From the NCBI RefSeq assembly GCF_040438925.1, contig NZ_CP159258.1, forward strand, positions 310,001 to 374,000: a stretch of 64,000 nucleotides of DNA. The letters run 5' to 3'. The notes below the pieces were generated by a model, which had not been told where the DNA came from, did no database searches, and saw only the letters and a list, made by a program, of their open reading frames with translations. This document shows positions 1 to 9,895 of the stretch, piece after piece. Position 1 is the first letter of the stretch, and every line of letters begins with the position of its first letter. A program made the position numbers and the translations under genes. This DNA is from Pseudomonas sp. MYb327 (GTDB lineage: Bacteria > Pseudomonadota > Gammaproteobacteria > Pseudomonadales > Pseudomonadaceae).

Positions 1-441
1 CACCGAGTAATACTCGCGGCTGCGGATTTGCAGGCCGGCGGCGTCGAAGGCGCGAAAGATCATGCCGTTGGGGTGATAGGCCAGCGGTTTGCGAATCATC
101 GCCAGGTGTTCTTTCTCGTTGAACGCAATGTTGTGTTCGCCAAGAAGGTTCAAGCGACCGCTGCTGCGAATGTCCTGCATGCGGGCGGCGACGGTTTCGG
201 TATCCACGGTGTCCGGGTGTTCGCCTTCCAGGCCCAGCAGCACAGCCTTGTCGCTGCCGTGGCCCTTGCCAGTGGCGCCGAGTGATCCGTAGAGCTCGAC
301 TTTGACGCAGGTGGTGGCCGTCAGCAGTTCTTCACGCCGCAGACCTTCGGCGAATCGCGCGGCGGCACGCATCGGACCGACGGTGTGGGAACTGGAGGGG
401 CCGATGCCAATCTTGAACAGGTCGAACACGCTTAACGACAT
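1..441 (-). CDS. sdaA: L-serine ammonia-lyase (L-serine dehydratase), N-terminal part, cut by window edge
   Basis: Translation from the ATG at 441 begins MSLSVFDLFKIGIGPSSSHT and continues open to base 1, so only the first 147 codons are present. The GIGPSSSHTVGP segment is the hallmark of the N-terminal beta domain of single-chain bacterial L-serine dehydratases, which use a 4Fe-4S cluster to convert serine to pyruvate and ammonia. The cluster cysteines lie beyond the window. The gene is downstream of gcvH-gcvP on the same strand, as in the Pseudomonas gcs operon, where it removes serine derived from glycine. A 200-base gap with a REPIN separates it from gcvP. Confidence 0.93.
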   Translation of the reverse strand, partial: MSLSVFDLFKIGIGPSSSHTVGPMRAAARFAEGLRREELLTATTCVKVELYGSLGATGKGHGSDKAVLLGLEGEHPDTVDTETVAARMQDIRSSGRLNLLGEHNIAFNEKEHLAMIRKPLAYHPNGMIFRAFDAAGLQIRSREYYSV

Positions 442-501
442 GAGGTTCTCCGGTTTCTTGTTATTAGAGGATCGACAGCAATCCTGAATCGGCCTCGATC
501 C

Positions 502-591
502 TGTAGGAGCTGGCTTGCCAGCGATGGCGGTGTGTCAGGCAACATGTGTGTCGGCTGATCCTCCGCAATCGCTGGCAAGCCAGCTGCTACA
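502..591. repeat. REPIN (paired REP palindromes) between gcvP and sdaA
   Basis: Two inverted arms, TGTAGGAGCTGGCTTGCCAG and its near complement GCTGGCAAGCCAGCTGCTAC, bracket about 45 bases. One arm has a mismatch (GCTGCTAC for GCTCCTAC). It sits inside the gcs operon and could form a large mRNA hairpin between the gcvP and sdaA messages. Confidence 0.9.
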
Positions 592-641
592 GGGGGGTGT
601 GGCGACGTTGAGGGGGCGGATGAATCCGCCCCCTCATTCGT

Positions 642-3494
642 TTAAGCGTAGCTTTCGATCGATGGGCAGGCGCAAACCAGGTTGCGATCGCCGAAGACGT
701 TGTCCACACGACCGACCGGCGGCCAGTATTTGCCTTCGATCAGCGAAGCAACCGGATAAACCGCTTGCTCCCGGCTGTACGGATGCGACCACTCGCCGAC
801 GATTTCCGCCGCGGTGTGCGGGGCGTTTTTCAGCGGGTTGTCGTCCTTGTCCAGGGTGCCGTTTTCCACCGCGCGGATTTCTTCGCGGATGCGGATCATG
901 GCGTCGCAGAAGCGGTCCAGCTCTTCTTTGGATTCGCTTTCGGTCGGCTCGATCATCAGCGTGCCGGCGACCGGGAAGGACATAGTCGGGGCGTGGAAGC
1001 CGAAGTCGATCAGGCGCTTGGCCACGTCGTCGACGCTGATGCCGCTGCTGTCTTTCAGTGGGCGCAGGTCGAGGATGCACTCGTGCGCGACCAGGCCGTT
1101 GCTGCCGGTGTACAGCACTGGGTAGTGCTCTTCGAGGCGGCGGGAAATGTAGTTGGCATTGAGGATCGCCAGCTGCGAAGCGCGCTTCAGACCGGCGCCG
1201 CCCATCATGCGGATGTACATCCAGGTGATCGGCAAAATGCTCGCGCTGCCGAACGGTGCGGCACAGACTGCGCCTTCCTTGCGCGCCATCTGCGCGTGGC
1301 CCGGCAGGAACGGCGTCAGGTGCGATTTCACGCCAATCGGGCCGACGCCCGGGCCGCCACCGCCGTGGGGGATGCAGAAGGTTTTGTGCAGGTTCAGGTG
1401 CGAGACGTCGCCGCCGAACTTGCCCGGTGCGCAGAGGCCGACCATCGCGTTCATGTTGGCGCCGTCGATGTACACCTGGCCGCCGTGGTCATGAATGATG
1501 CCGCAGATTTCGCGGATGCCTTCTTCGAACACGCCGTGGGTCGACGGGTAGGTGATCATCAGCGCGGCGAGGTGTTCGCGGTGCTCGATGGCCTTGGCGC
1601 GCAGGTCTTCGATGTCGACGTTGCCACGGGCGTCGCACGCGGTGACCACCACGCGCATGCCGGCCATTTGCGCGGTCGCCGGGTTGGTGCCGTGGGCCGA
1701 GGACGGGATCAGGCAGATGTCGCGACGGTCTTCGCCGCGGCTCTGATGGTACGCGCGGATCGCCAGCAGGCCGGCGTATTCACCTTGCGAACCGGCGTTC
1801 GGTTGCAGCGAGATCGAATCGTAGCCGGTGGCGGCGCAGAGCATCGCTTCCAGTTCATCGGTCAGTTGCTGGTAGCCGGCGCTTTGCTCGGCCGGGGCGA
1901 ACGGGTGCAGGGCGCCGAATTCGGCCCAGGTCACCGGGATCATTTCGCTGGCGGCGTTGAGTTTCATGGTGCACGAGCCCAGCGGGATCATGGTGCGGTC
2001 CAGCGCCAGGTCCTTGTCCGCCAGCTTGCGCAGGTAGCGCATCAGCTCGGTTTCCGAGTGGTAGCGGTTGAACACCGGGTGGCTGAGGATCGGCGACTGG
2101 CGCACCAGCGCGGCCGGAAGGGTGCTGGTGACGGACGCGGCGAGGGCGGTGAAGTCCGGCAGCGCTTTGCCATTGGCGAACAAGGCCCACAGGGTTTCGA
2201 CGTCGGCCTGGGTGCTGGTTTCGTCGAGGGACAGGCCCAGACGTTCAGCGTCGACCACGCGCAGGTTGATCTGCTGGGTGCGAGCCTGCTCGTGCAGCGC
2301 AGCGGTTTGCGCGCCGGTGTTCAAGGTCAGGGTGTCGAAGAAGTTTGCTTGCTCGACGTTCAGTCCGATGGCTTTCAGGCCTTGGGCCAGAATCGCGGTC
2401 AGGTGATGCACGCGGTTGGCAATCTGCGTCAGGCCTTTCGGGCCGTGGTACACGGCGTACATGCTGGCGATGTTGGCCAGCAGCACCTGCGCGGTGCAGA
2501 TGTTCGACGTGGCCTTCTCGCGACGGATGTGTTGCTCGCGGGTTTGCATCGCCAGACGCAGCGCCGGCTTGCCGAAACGGTCCACGGAAACACCGACCAG
2601 ACGGCCCGGCATGTCGCGCTTGAACGCGTCCTTGGTGGAGAAATAGGCCGCGTGCGGGCCACCAAAGCCCAGCGGCACGCCGAAGCGTTGTGCACTGCCG
2701 ATGGCCACGTCGGCGCCGAACTCGCCCGGCGGGGTCAGCACGGTCAGGGCCAGCAGGTCGGCGGCCACGGCGACCAGGGCGTTGGCGGCGTGGAAACGCT
2801 CGGTCAGTTCGCGGTAATCAAAGACGTCACCGTTGCTGGCCGGGTATTGCAGCAGCGCGCCGAAGAATGGGGTCACGTCGCTCAGTTCACGCTCGTCGCC
2901 GACGATGACGTCGATGCCCAACGGTTCGGCGCGGGTGCGCAGCACGTCGAGGGTTTGCGGGTGGCAATGCACGGAAGCGAAGAACTGGTGGCTGCCCTTG
3001 TTCTTGCTCAGGCGTTTGCAGAAGGTCATGGCTTCGGCAGCGGCGGTGGCTTCGTCGAGCAGCGAGGCGTTGGCGATCGGCAGGCCGGTGAGGTCGCTGA
3101 TCAGGGTCTGGAAGTTCAGCAGCGCTTCGAGACGACCCTGGGAAATCTCCGGCTGGTACGGGGTGTAGGCGGTGTACCAGGCCGGGTTTTCCAGGAGGTT
3201 GCGCAGGATCGGCGACGGCGTGTGCGTGCCGTAGTAACCCTGGCCGATGAAGGTCTTGAACAGCTGGTTTTTGCCGGCGATGCCTTTGATCATCGCCAGC
3301 GCGTCCGCTTCGCTCAGGCCGTCTTCGAGGCCGAGCACGCTGGTGCCCTTGATGCTGTCGGGAATGACGCTGGCGCTCAGGGCTTCGAGGGAGTCGAAGC
3401 CGAGGCTATTGAGCATGGCTTGCTCGTCACCGGCGCGGGGGCCGATGTGGCGGGCGATGAATTCGTTGGCGGTGGTCAGATTCAGTTGGGTCAT
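642..3494 (-). CDS. gcvP: Glycine dehydrogenase (decarboxylating), P protein of glycine cleavage system
   Basis: The product is 950 residues, full length for the fused bacterial P protein. This PLP enzyme decarboxylates glycine and loads the aminomethyl group on the lipoyl arm of GcvH. The PLP lysine is Lys704 in [18 protein letters not shown], followed by the glycine-rich loop typical of the family. The N-terminal half holds the second, catalytically degenerate PLP fold. The start lies 11 bases after the gcvH stop, so the two are one transcript. GcvH, GcvP and GcvT act with lipoamide dehydrogenase; gcvT is not in the window and would be expected past sdaA. Confidence 0.97.
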   Translation of the reverse strand: MTQLNLTTANEFIARHIGPRAGDEQAMLNSLGFDSLEALSASVIPDSIKGTSVLGLEDGLSEADALAMIKGIAGKNQLFKTFIGQGYYGTHTPSPILRNLLENPAWYTAYTPYQPEISQGRLEALLNFQTLISDLTGLPIANASLLDEATAAAEAMTFCKRLSKNKGSHQFFASVHCHPQTLDVLRTRAEPLGIDVIVGDERELSDVTPFFGALLQYPASNGDVFDYRELTERFHAANALVAVAADLLALTVLTPPGEFGADVAIGSAQRFGVPLGFGGPHAAYFSTKDAFKRDMPGRLVGVSVDRFGKPALRLAMQTREQHIRREKATSNICTAQVLLANIASMYAVYHGPKGLTQIANRVHHLTAILAQGLKAIGLNVEQANFFDTLTLNTGAQTAALHEQARTQQINLRVVDAERLGLSLDETSTQADVETLWALFANGKALPDFTALAASVTSTLPAALVRQSPILSHPVFNRYHSETELMRYLRKLADKDLALDRTMIPLGSCTMKLNAASEMIPVTWAEFGALHPFAPAEQSAGYQQLTDELEAMLCAATGYDSISLQPNAGSQGEYAGLLAIRAYHQSRGEDRRDICLIPSSAHGTNPATAQMAGMRVVVTACDARGNVDIEDLRAKAIEHREHLAALMITYPSTHGVFEEGIREICGIIHDHGGQVYIDGANMNAMVGLCAPGKFGGDVSHLNLHKTFCIPHGGGGPGVGPIGVKSHLTPFLPGHAQMARKEGAVCAAPFGSASILPITWMYIRMMGGAGLKRASQLAILNANYISRRLEEHYPVLYTGSNGLVAHECILDLRPLKDSSGISVDDVAKRLIDFGFHAPTMSFPVAGTLMIEPTESESKEELDRFCDAMIRIREEIRAVENGTLDKDDNPLKNAPHTAAEIVGEWSHPYSREQAVYPVASLIEGKYWPPVGRVDNVFGDRNLVCACPSIESYA

Positions 3495-3505
3495 GTCAGC
3501 GCTCC

Positions 3506-3889
3506 TCAGGCTTCGGCGTTGGCTTTGATCAGACGATCGTAGGCGTCCTGATCGAGCAGTTTGGCGACCGCCGCAGCGTCGGCCGGCTGGAAGCGGAAGA
3601 ACCAGCCTTCGCCCAGCGGATCTTCGTTGACCAGTTCCGGGGAGCTGTCCAGCGCCGGGTTCACTTCCAGTACTTCTCCGTCCAGCGGCATGTAAACGCC
3701 GCTGGCGGCTTTTACCGATTCCACGGTGGCGGCTTCAGCGCCTTTGTCGTAGGACTGCAACTCAGGCAGTTGTACGAAAACCACGTCGCCCAGTGCGTTC
3801 TGCGCGAAAGCGGTGATACCGACCGTGACGCTGCCGTCAGCTTCGGTGCGCAGCCATTCGTGATCTTCAGTAAAACGCAATTCGCTCAT
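3506..3889 (-). CDS. gcvH: Glycine cleavage system H protein (lipoyl carrier)
   Basis: The product is 127 residues starting [14 protein letters not shown] at the ATG at 3889, which has AGGAG just upstream. The frame stays open to 4009, but that extension is unlike any H protein and crosses the -24/-12 promoter, so the internal start is chosen. The lipoylation region reads [18 protein letters not shown]; the lysine in ESVKA carries lipoate. It shuttles the methylamine group between GcvP and GcvT. It is the first gene of a sigma54-dependent gcs operon (see promoter and GcsR boxes). Confidence 0.96.
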   Translation of the reverse strand: MSELRFTEDHEWLRTEADGSVTVGITAFAQNALGDVVFVQLPELQSYDKGAEAATVESVKAASGVYMPLDGEVLEVNPALDSSPELVNEDPLGEGWFFRFQPADAAAVAKLLDQDAYDRLIKANAEA

Positions 3890-3968
3890 GGAAACTCCTG
3901 GGGTCCAGACTCGTCGGGTGGACGCTGTTGAATGCTTGGGCAAAAAGCCCGGGTATGAAGGACTACAT

Positions 3969-3984
3969 AGCAAGAACGCGGCCA
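3969..3984 (-). promoter_or_regulatory. Putative sigma54 (-24/-12) promoter of gcvH-gcvP-sdaA
   Basis: Read on the minus strand the bases are TGGCCGCGTTCTTGCT, which keeps the invariant GG and GC separated by exactly ten bases. It lies about 80 bases before the gcvH ATG and downstream of the GcsR-type boxes, as expected for an enhancer-activated promoter. Confidence 0.75.
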
Positions 3985-4048
3985 ACGTTGTTTTTACTAT
4001 TTGAATCAATGATTTAGGCGGGTTGGCGAATCGCTGGAACGGGTTGCG

Positions 4049-4066
4049 TGTAGCGAAATCGATACG
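4049..4066. promoter_or_regulatory. GcsR-type enhancer box 1
   Basis: TGTAGCGAAATCGATACG fits the 7-4-7 layout TGTAACG-N4-CGTTCCG that I recall for GcsR of P. aeruginosa, with one left-arm mismatch and two in the right arm. It is the box nearest the -24/-12 promoter. Confidence 0.65.
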
Positions 4067-4129
4067 GCATCCGTCGTGGATAAAAGCTGAGGTGGATCAA
4101 AGCCTTGCACAGCCGTGATCGTAGAGGGG

Positions 4130-4147
4130 TGTAGCGATATCGTTCCG
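4130..4147. promoter_or_regulatory. GcsR-type enhancer box 2
   Basis: TGTAGCGATATCGTTCCG matches the TGTAACG-N4-CGTTCCG pattern at 13 of 14 defined bases. It is the best of the three boxes in the gcsR-gcvH interval. Confidence 0.72.
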
Positions 4148-4148
4148 C

Positions 4149-4166
4149 TGTAGCGCTTTCAGTACA
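4149..4166. promoter_or_regulatory. GcsR-type enhancer box 3
   Basis: TGTAGCGCTTTCAGTACA has a good left arm (TGTAGCG) and a poor right arm. It begins one base after box 2, so the two form a tandem pair on nearly the same helix face. Confidence 0.55.
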
Positions 4167-4210
4167 GGTGGAGGTCGCTTTTAAAACGATTTTGGATTGG
4201 AAAGCAGAGT

Positions 4211-4276
4211 TGTAGGAGCCGGCTTGCTGGCGATGGCGTCTTCAAAATCGCCATCGCCAGCAAGCCGGCTCCTACA
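4211..4276. repeat. REPIN downstream of the gcsR coding end / upstream of gcs control region
   Basis: Arms TGTAGGAGCCGGCTTGCTGG and CCAGCAAGCCGGCTCCTACA are perfect complements around a short loop, and the inner GCGATGGCG / CGCCATCGC also pair. It is a compact 66-base element. Confidence 0.9.
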
Positions 4277-4320
4277 GATTGAGGGGTAGCAGTATGAAAG
4301 TGTTTAGGGGCCAACAGCGA

Positions 4321-5829
4321 TCACGGCTTGTTGGGGATGCCGTATTTGCGCAGTCGATGGGCAATCGCGGTATGCGAGGTCTGCAGCCGGTTGGCCAACT
4401 GGCGAGTCGAGGGATAGCTGACGTAGAGCTTTTCCAGCAGGGTTTTCTCGAACTCATCCATGGCCTGTTCCAGGCTGTCGACATCGTTGTCGCTCTGACG
4501 CGCGACCGAGGTGCCGGCAATGTCGAGGTCGCCGATGTCCACCAGGCTGCTTTCGCAAATCGCCGCGGCGCGAAAGATCACGTTTTGCAGTTGCCGCACG
4601 TTGCCCGGCCAGCGGTTGCCGAGCAGGGCCGGGTAAGTGCCCGGCGCGAGGCGACAGACCGGGCGCTGGATCTGTGCGCACGCCTGCTGCATGAAGTAAC
4701 GGGCCAGCAGCAGAATGTCCTGGCCTCGCTCGCGCAGGGGCGGGACTTCGACGTTGAGTACGTTCAGGCGATAGAACAAGTCTTCGCGAAACAAACCTTC
4801 GCTGACCATTTTTTCCAGGTCACGGTGGGTCGCACTGAGAATCCGCACGTTGACCTTGACCTCACGATCACCGCCCACCCGACGGAAGCTGCCGTCATTG
4901 AGGAAGCGCAGCAACTTGGCCTGCAAGTACGGCGACATCTCGCCGATCTCATCGAGAAACACCGTGCCCTGGTTGGCCAGCTCCATCAGCCCCGGCTTGC
5001 CGCCCCGTTGTGCGCCGGTAAAAGCGCCGGGGGCGTAGCCGAACAGTTCGCTTTCGGCGAGGTTCTCCGGCAATGCCGCACAGTTCAATGCCAGAAACGG
5101 CGAGTTGTGTCGCGCGCTGATGGCGTGGCAGGCCCGCGCGACCAACTCCTTGCCGGTACCGGTTTCACCCTGGATCAGCAGCGGCGCATCAAGGGCCGCC
5201 ACCCGTTGCGCGCGAACCTTGAGCGTGCGGATAGCCGGCGACTCGCCCAGCAACGCATCGAAACCTTCGGCGTGATCGTGATGCAGGGCCGACAGGCGTT
5301 CGCCGATGCGGTTCGGTTGGTACAGGGTGAGCAGGGCGCCGGCGTCGGTGATCGGCGTGGCATCCAGCAGCAAGGTCTGGCCGTTGACGGTGATCTCCCG
5401 CAGCGGCAAGCGAAAACCCTGTTCGAGCAACGCGTCGAGCAGCGCCGGATCGGCAAACAGATCGGCGACGCTTTCACCGGCCGGCTCGCGGCCGTACAGG
5501 GCGATCAATGCCGGGTTGGCCAGCAACACCTTGCCGGCGCTGTCCAGCGCCAGCACCGGATCGGTCATCGCCGCAAGCAACGCATCGAGCTGCAGGTGCC
5601 GGCGTTGGCCGGGCAGGATGTCGACCACGGTCATCGCCTGCACGCCACGCACGCTCAGTAGCGCGTCGCGCAGTTCTTCGAGGACTTCCGGGCTCAGGGT
5701 CGGGGCGTCGATGTAGACGTTCGGCGGGACCATTTCCACCGCATCCAGATTGAGGTTGCGCCCACCGAGCAAGGCCAGGACTTCCTGGGTGATACCGACG
5801 CGGTCGATGAAACTGACGTGGATACGCAT
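4321..5829 (-). CDS. gcsR: Sigma54 enhancer-binding regulator of glycine cleavage, TyrR/PhhR family (GcsR)
   Basis: The product has 502 residues with the TyrR-like layout: an N-terminal ACT domain (MRIHVSFIDRVGITQEVLAL, about 1-75), a PAS segment (about 80-185), a sigma54 AAA+ domain (about 200-430) with Walker A GETGTGKE and the sigma54-contact loop GAFTGAQRGG, and a C-terminal TyrR-type helix-turn-helix (STRQLANRLQTSHTAIAHRL). Such proteins activate -24/-12 promoters. The next genes in its direction are the glycine cleavage operon with matching boxes and a sigma54 promoter, so GcsR is preferred over the paralogue PhhR, which controls phenylalanine catabolism. The ACT domain probably senses glycine. 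Confidence 0.9.
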   Translation of the reverse strand: MRIHVSFIDRVGITQEVLALLGGRNLNLDAVEMVPPNVYIDAPTLSPEVLEELRDALLSVRGVQAMTVVDILPGQRRHLQLDALLAAMTDPVLALDSAGKVLLANPALIALYGREPAGESVADLFADPALLDALLEQGFRLPLREITVNGQTLLLDATPITDAGALLTLYQPNRIGERLSALHHDHAEGFDALLGESPAIRTLKVRAQRVAALDAPLLIQGETGTGKELVARACHAISARHNSPFLALNCAALPENLAESELFGYAPGAFTGAQRGGKPGLMELANQGTVFLDEIGEMSPYLQAKLLRFLNDGSFRRVGGDREVKVNVRILSATHRDLEKMVSEGLFREDLFYRLNVLNVEVPPLRERGQDILLLARYFMQQACAQIQRPVCRLAPGTYPALLGNRWPGNVRQLQNVIFRAAAICESSLVDIGDLDIAGTSVARQSDNDVDSLEQAMDEFEKTLLEKLYVSYPSTRQLANRLQTSHTAIAHRLRKYGIPNKP

Positions 5830-5929
5830 GGGGCGGTTTCGGGTTCTGGAGTGCGGAGGGTGGCAAGTATGCCTTGGAGCAGGGGGTAAGGTGAAATCCA
5901 GCGCAGGACTTCAGGCCAACGATGATCCC

Positions 5930-6018
5930 TGTGGGAGCGGGCTTGCCCGCGATGACGGTGGCAGATCCGGCATTGAAGTGACAGATGTACCGCTATCGCG
6001 GGCAAGCCCGCTCCCACA
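5930..6018. repeat. REPIN, GGGAGCGGGCTTGCCCGC subtype
   Basis: Arms TGTGGGAGCGGGCTTGCCCG and CGGGCAAGCCCGCTCCCACA flank about 49 bases. The arm sequence differs from the TAGGAGCCGGCTTGC type, so this is a separate REP subfamily in the same genome. Confidence 0.88.
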
Positions 6019-6052
6019 GGATTTGTGGCTGATCAAAGAATATGTGTACAGG

Positions 6053-6415
6053 TCACTCAAAGTGTTCAGGGTTTACCGGGTCGCCGGATTTCATATCCAA
6101 CTGCTTCCGAATGTCTTCAAACATCAAATCGTAATGCTTGTGGACCGAGCCGATTTGGCTGTGTGTCTTCGGAATGCCGTACTTCTCGGCAATTCTCGTT
6201 ACATCCCTGGCGAAGTTGTAGGCCTCCTCCTTGGGCAAGAAGAAGGGTTCTGACATGTCCTTGCCCTGAATGCTGCCATGCATCGTGAACTGAATGCCTT
6301 TTTCACCTTTGTCATTCTTGCTGACTTCATAGTCCAGGTGAATGTTGTAGCTGACATCGTCCGGGGTCAGCGCATGACGTTCGATGTGCAAGTGACCTGG
6401 ATCAAACTGTGCCAT
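6053..6415 (-). CDS. DUF5064-like small protein at end of arc operon
   Basis: The product has 120 residues beginning MAQFDPGHLHIERHALTPDD, with no signal peptide or membrane segment; it is acidic and His-rich and looks cytoplasmic. I recognise it only as the Pseudomonas DUF5064 type, from memory of the FDPGHLH opening. It starts 12 bases after the arcC stop on the same strand, so it is probably the last cistron of the arginine deiminase operon. No function can be inferred beyond that association. Confidence 0.72.
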   Translation of the reverse strand: MAQFDPGHLHIERHALTPDDVSYNIHLDYEVSKNDKGEKGIQFTMHGSIQGKDMSEPFFLPKEEAYNFARDVTRIAEKYGIPKTHSQIGSVHKHYDLMFEDIRKQLDMKSGDPVNPEHFE

Positions 6416-6427
6416 AGACGTCTCTCC

Positions 6428-7357
6428 CTACAAGTAAGTAATGCCAGGTGTCGCGGTGCTGATGCGGGTGCCAGCCTTGCCCTGGACGATAGCTTCGATG
6501 TCCGCGAGCGAGCCGATCACCGCGACTTTCCCAGTATGGCGTGCGAATTCGCAGGCTGCCTGCACCTTCGGACCCATGGAGCCGGCGGCGAAGCCGAGTT
6601 TTTCCATTTCGTCCGGGTGGGCCTGGGCGATGGCTTTCTGCGTTGGTTTCCCATAGTCGATGAACGCGGCGTTGACGTCTGTGGCAATCACCAGCAAATC
6701 GGCTTCCAGCTGTTCGGCCAGCAGCGCCGAGCACAGGTCTTTGTCGATCACCGCTTCGACGCCTTCCAGTTTGCCGGGCGCGGTGTACATGGTCGGGATG
6801 CCGCCACCGCCGGCGCAGATGACGATGCTGCCTTTTTCCAGCAGCCACTTGATCGGGCGGATTTCGAAGATGCGTTTCGGTTTCGGGCTGGCAACCACGC
6901 GGCGATATTTGTCGCCATCCGGGGCAATCGCCCAGCTTTTTTCGGCGGCGAGTTTTTCTGCCTCGTCCTTGCTGTAGACCGGGCCGATGGGTTTGGTCGG
7001 ATTCTTGAAGGCCGGGTCGTTGGCGTCGACTTCGACCTGGGTCAGCAGGGTGGCGAAGGGCACTTCGAAGTCCAGGAGATTGCCCAATTCCTGTTCGATG
7101 ATGTAGCCGATCATGCCTTCGGTTTCGGCGCCGAGTACGTCCAGCGGATAAGGTGACACCGAGGTGTAGGCCGCCGCTTGCAGCGACAGCAGGCCGACTT
7201 GCGGGCCATTGCCGTGGGCGATGACCAGTTGATTGCCGGCATGGATTTTGGCGATCTGTTCGGTGGCGATCCGGATGTTGGCGCGCTGGTTGTCAGCGGT
7301 CATCGGTTCACCCCGGCGCAGCAGGGCGTTCCCGCCCAGAGCAACGACGATACGCAT
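6428..7357 (-). CDS. arcC: Carbamate kinase of the arginine deiminase pathway
   Basis: The product has 309 residues from the ATG at 7357 ([16 protein letters not shown]); the upstream in-frame extension lacks family similarity and is dropped. The GGNAL loop near the N terminus and AGGGGIP are the nucleotide- and phosphate-binding motifs of the amino-acid-kinase fold. It transfers phosphate from carbamoyl phosphate to ADP, the ATP-yielding step of anaerobic arginine fermentation. It is third in arcDABC, separated from arcB by 168 bases holding a REPIN, which may make arcC mRNA stability differ from arcAB. Confidence 0.96.
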   Translation of the reverse strand: MRIVVALGGNALLRRGEPMTADNQRANIRIATEQIAKIHAGNQLVIAHGNGPQVGLLSLQAAAYTSVSPYPLDVLGAETEGMIGYIIEQELGNLLDFEVPFATLLTQVEVDANDPAFKNPTKPIGPVYSKDEAEKLAAEKSWAIAPDGDKYRRVVASPKPKRIFEIRPIKWLLEKGSIVICAGGGGIPTMYTAPGKLEGVEAVIDKDLCSALLAEQLEADLLVIATDVNAAFIDYGKPTQKAIAQAHPDEMEKLGFAAGSMGPKVQAACEFARHTGKVAVIGSLADIEAIVQGKAGTRISTATPGITYL

Positions 7358-7402
7358 GGTGCAAGTCCTTCTAAAAGAGAAGTAAGCGGGTGACTCCATC
7401 TC

Positions 7403-7489
7403 TGTGGGAGCTGGCTTGCCAGCGATGGCCGCACCTCGGTGTTTCTGATAGACCGCGGTGATCCCATCGCTGGCAGGCCAGCTCCCACA
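7403..7489. repeat. REPIN between arcB and arcC
   Basis: Arms TGTGGGAGCTGGCTTGCCAG and CTGGCAGGCCAGCTCCCACA enclose the element, with one mismatch between them. It lies inside the arc operon, where the RNA could form a processing or stabilising stem. Confidence 0.88.
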
Positions 7490-7525
7490 TCGACCCTGTT
7501 CAGTCAGTGGGAGCCAGGTCAGCCG

Positions 7526-8536
7526 TTATAGGTCAGCCAGCGTCGACACCAGAATCGCCTTGATCGTGTGCATGCGGTTTTCCGCTTGCTCGAAGGCGAT
7601 GCAGGCCGGCGACTCGAACACATCATCGGTCACTTCGATGCCGTTCTTCAGGTTCGGATACTGCTCGGCGATCTGCTTGCCGATTTTGGTGTCGCTGTTG
7701 TGGAACGCCGGCAGGCAGTGCATGAACTTGGTGCGCGGGTTGCCGGTGGCTTTCATCAGTTCGGCGTTGACCTGATAGGGCAGCAACTGCTGGATGCGCT
7801 CGGCCCAGGCTTCGACCGGTTCGCCCATGGACACCCAGACGTCGGTGTGGATGAAGTCCACGCCTTTGACGGCCGCTTTCGGGTCTTCGGTCAGCGTAAT
7901 GCGGGCGCCGCTTTCTTCAGCGTATTTTTTGCAGCGCGCCACCAGGTCGTCCAGAGGCCACAAGGCTTTTGGTGCGCAGATGCGCACGTCCATCCCGAGT
8001 TTGGCGCCGATCAGCAGCAGCGAGTTGCCCATGTTGTTACGCGCATCGCCGAGGTAGACGTAGCTAATTTCATGGATCGGTTTGTCGGCGTGCTCACGCA
8101 TGGTCAGCACGTCGGCGATCATTTGCGTCGGGTGATATTCATCGGTCAGGCCGTTGAACACCGGCACGCCGGCAAACTTGGCCAGTTCTTCGACGATTTC
8201 CTGTTTGAAGCCACGGTACTCGATGGCGTCGTACATGCGCCCGAGCACGCGGGCGGTGTCCTTCATGCTTTCCTTGTGACCGATCTGCGAGGAGTTCGGG
8301 TCGATGTAAGTGACGTTGGCGCCCTGGTCGTAGGCAGCGACTTCGAAGGCACAACGGGTGCGGGTCGAAGTCTTTTCGAAGATCAGGGCGATGTTGTTGC
8401 CCTTGAGGTGTTGCTGCTCGGTACCGGTGTACTTGGCGCGTTTGAGGTCGCGGGAGAGGTCGAGCAGGTAGCGCAATTCGCGAGGGGTGTGATGCTCCAG
8501 GCTCAGCAGATTGCGGTTATGAATATTGAACGCCAT
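7526..8536 (-). CDS. arcB: Ornithine carbamoyltransferase, catabolic
   Basis: The product has 336 residues, the length of the catabolic enzyme of Pseudomonas. The carbamoyl-phosphate motif STRTR is at residues 57-61 and the ornithine-site HCLP motif is near residue 273 (FMHCLPAFH). It splits citrulline by phosphorolysis into ornithine and carbamoyl phosphate, feeding ArcC. It lies 69 bases after arcA. It could be confused with the anabolic ArgF, but the operon position and length decide for ArcB. Confidence 0.97.
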   Translation of the reverse strand: MAFNIHNRNLLSLEHHTPRELRYLLDLSRDLKRAKYTGTEQQHLKGNNIALIFEKTSTRTRCAFEVAAYDQGANVTYIDPNSSQIGHKESMKDTARVLGRMYDAIEYRGFKQEIVEELAKFAGVPVFNGLTDEYHPTQMIADVLTMREHADKPIHEISYVYLGDARNNMGNSLLLIGAKLGMDVRICAPKALWPLDDLVARCKKYAEESGARITLTEDPKAAVKGVDFIHTDVWVSMGEPVEAWAERIQQLLPYQVNAELMKATGNPRTKFMHCLPAFHNSDTKIGKQIAEQYPNLKNGIEVTDDVFESPACIAFEQAENRMHTIKAILVSTLADL

Positions 8537-8605
8537 TTTGGATCTCCTAAGGTGTCGGTTATCCCTTCGGCCCGCACTCGGTAAGGGCGGGCCGAAGTTA
8601 ATAGG

Positions 8606-9862
8606 TTAGTAGTCAATCGGATCGCGGATGATCGGGCAGGTCATGCAGTGGCCGCCGCCACGGCCGCGACCGAGTTCGCCGGCGCTGATGGTGATCACTT
8701 CCACCCCGGCCTTGCGCAGCAGGGTGTTGGTGTAGGTGTTGCGGTCGTAGCCGATGACCACGCCGGGTTCCACGGCCACCACGTTGTTACCGTCGTCCCA
8801 TTGCTCGCGTTCGGCGGCGAAGCTGTTGCCGCCGGTTTCTACGACGCGCAGGGCTTTGAGGTTGAGGGCTTGGGCCACGGTGTCGAGGAAGTTGGTTTCT
8901 TCGCGACGGATGTCGATGCCGCCCGGTTTGCTTTCGTCTGGGCGCAGGGTGAAGGCAACAATCTGGTTCACCACTTCGGGGAAGATCGTCACCAGATCGC
9001 GGTCGCAGAAGCTGAACACGGTGTCCAGGTGCATCGCCGCGCGGGATTTAGGCAAGCCAGCGACGATGACTTTTTCCACGGCTTTTTTCTGGAACAGGTT
9101 TACCGCCAGTTGCGCGATGGCCTGGCGAGAAGAGCGTTCGCCCATGCCGATTAACACCACGCCGTTGCCGATCGGCATCACGTCGCCACCTTCTAGGGTG
9201 GAGTTGCCGTGGTCCTTGTCCGGGTCGCCATACCAGATTTCGAATTCGGCGTTGGTGAATTGCGGATGGAACTTGTAGATGGCGGTGGTCAGCAGGGTTT
9301 CCTGGCGACGTGCCGGCCAGTACATCGGGTTGAGCGTGACGCCGCCGTAGATCCAGCAGGTGGTATCGCGGGTGAATTGAGTGTTGGGCAGCGGCGGCAG
9401 AATGAAGCTTGTATGGCCGAGGAAGCCGCGGAACATCTCGATGGCCTTGCCGCCGAAACTGCTGGGCAAATCGTCACCCGACACACCACCGATCAGGAAC
9501 TCGGCAATATGGCGCGGCTCAAGGCTGCGCAGCCACGAACTCGTTTCATTGATCAAGCCCAGGCCCACCGAATCGGCGGTGATTTTGCGTTCCAGAATCC
9601 AGTCCAGGGCTTCGGGGATGGCGACGATGTCGGTTAGCAGGTTGTGCATTTCCAGCACATCGACATTGCGTTCACGCATTTTAGTGACGAAATCGAAGTG
9701 GTCGCGCTTGGCCTGGGCCACCCACAACACATCGTCGAAAAGCAGTTCGTCGCAGTTGTTCGGGGTCAGCCGCTGATGGGCCAGGCCGGGGGAGCAAACC
9801 ATGACTTTGCGCAGTTTGCCGGCTTCGGAATGGACGCCGTACTTAACTTTTTCCGTGGTCAT
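8606..9862 (-). CDS. arcA: Arginine deiminase
   Basis: The product has 418 residues. The catalytic cysteine is Cys406 in the terminal [14 protein letters not shown] block, the same number as the known P. aeruginosa nucleophile. [12 protein letters not shown] and [10 protein letters not shown] supply the guanidinium-binding acids. It converts arginine to citrulline and ammonia in the cytoplasm, the first enzyme of the pathway. It starts 33 bases after arcD ends, within one Anr-controlled transcript. Confidence 0.97.
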   Translation of the reverse strand: MTTEKVKYGVHSEAGKLRKVMVCSPGLAHQRLTPNNCDELLFDDVLWVAQAKRDHFDFVTKMRERNVDVLEMHNLLTDIVAIPEALDWILERKITADSVGLGLINETSSWLRSLEPRHIAEFLIGGVSGDDLPSSFGGKAIEMFRGFLGHTSFILPPLPNTQFTRDTTCWIYGGVTLNPMYWPARRQETLLTTAIYKFHPQFTNAEFEIWYGDPDKDHGNSTLEGGDVMPIGNGVVLIGMGERSSRQAIAQLAVNLFQKKAVEKVIVAGLPKSRAAMHLDTVFSFCDRDLVTIFPEVVNQIVAFTLRPDESKPGGIDIRREETNFLDTVAQALNLKALRVVETGGNSFAAEREQWDDGNNVVAVEPGVVIGYDRNTYTNTLLRKAGVEVITISAGELGRGRGGGHCMTCPIIRDPIDY

Positions 9863-9895
9863 TTCAGTGAACCTCCAGATGGCAAAACAGTCGTG

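Noticed and set aside
765..3542. 925-codon open frame on the plus strand opposite gcvP
   Set aside because: It is the antisense frame of a real GC-rich gene; the translation is rich in Arg, His, Gln and Val without any domain, and has no ribosome site.
3890..4320. Glycine riboswitch before gcvH
   Set aside because: The leader is only about 70 bases after the likely sigma54 start, and I see no tandem aptamer core; control by GcsR explains the region.
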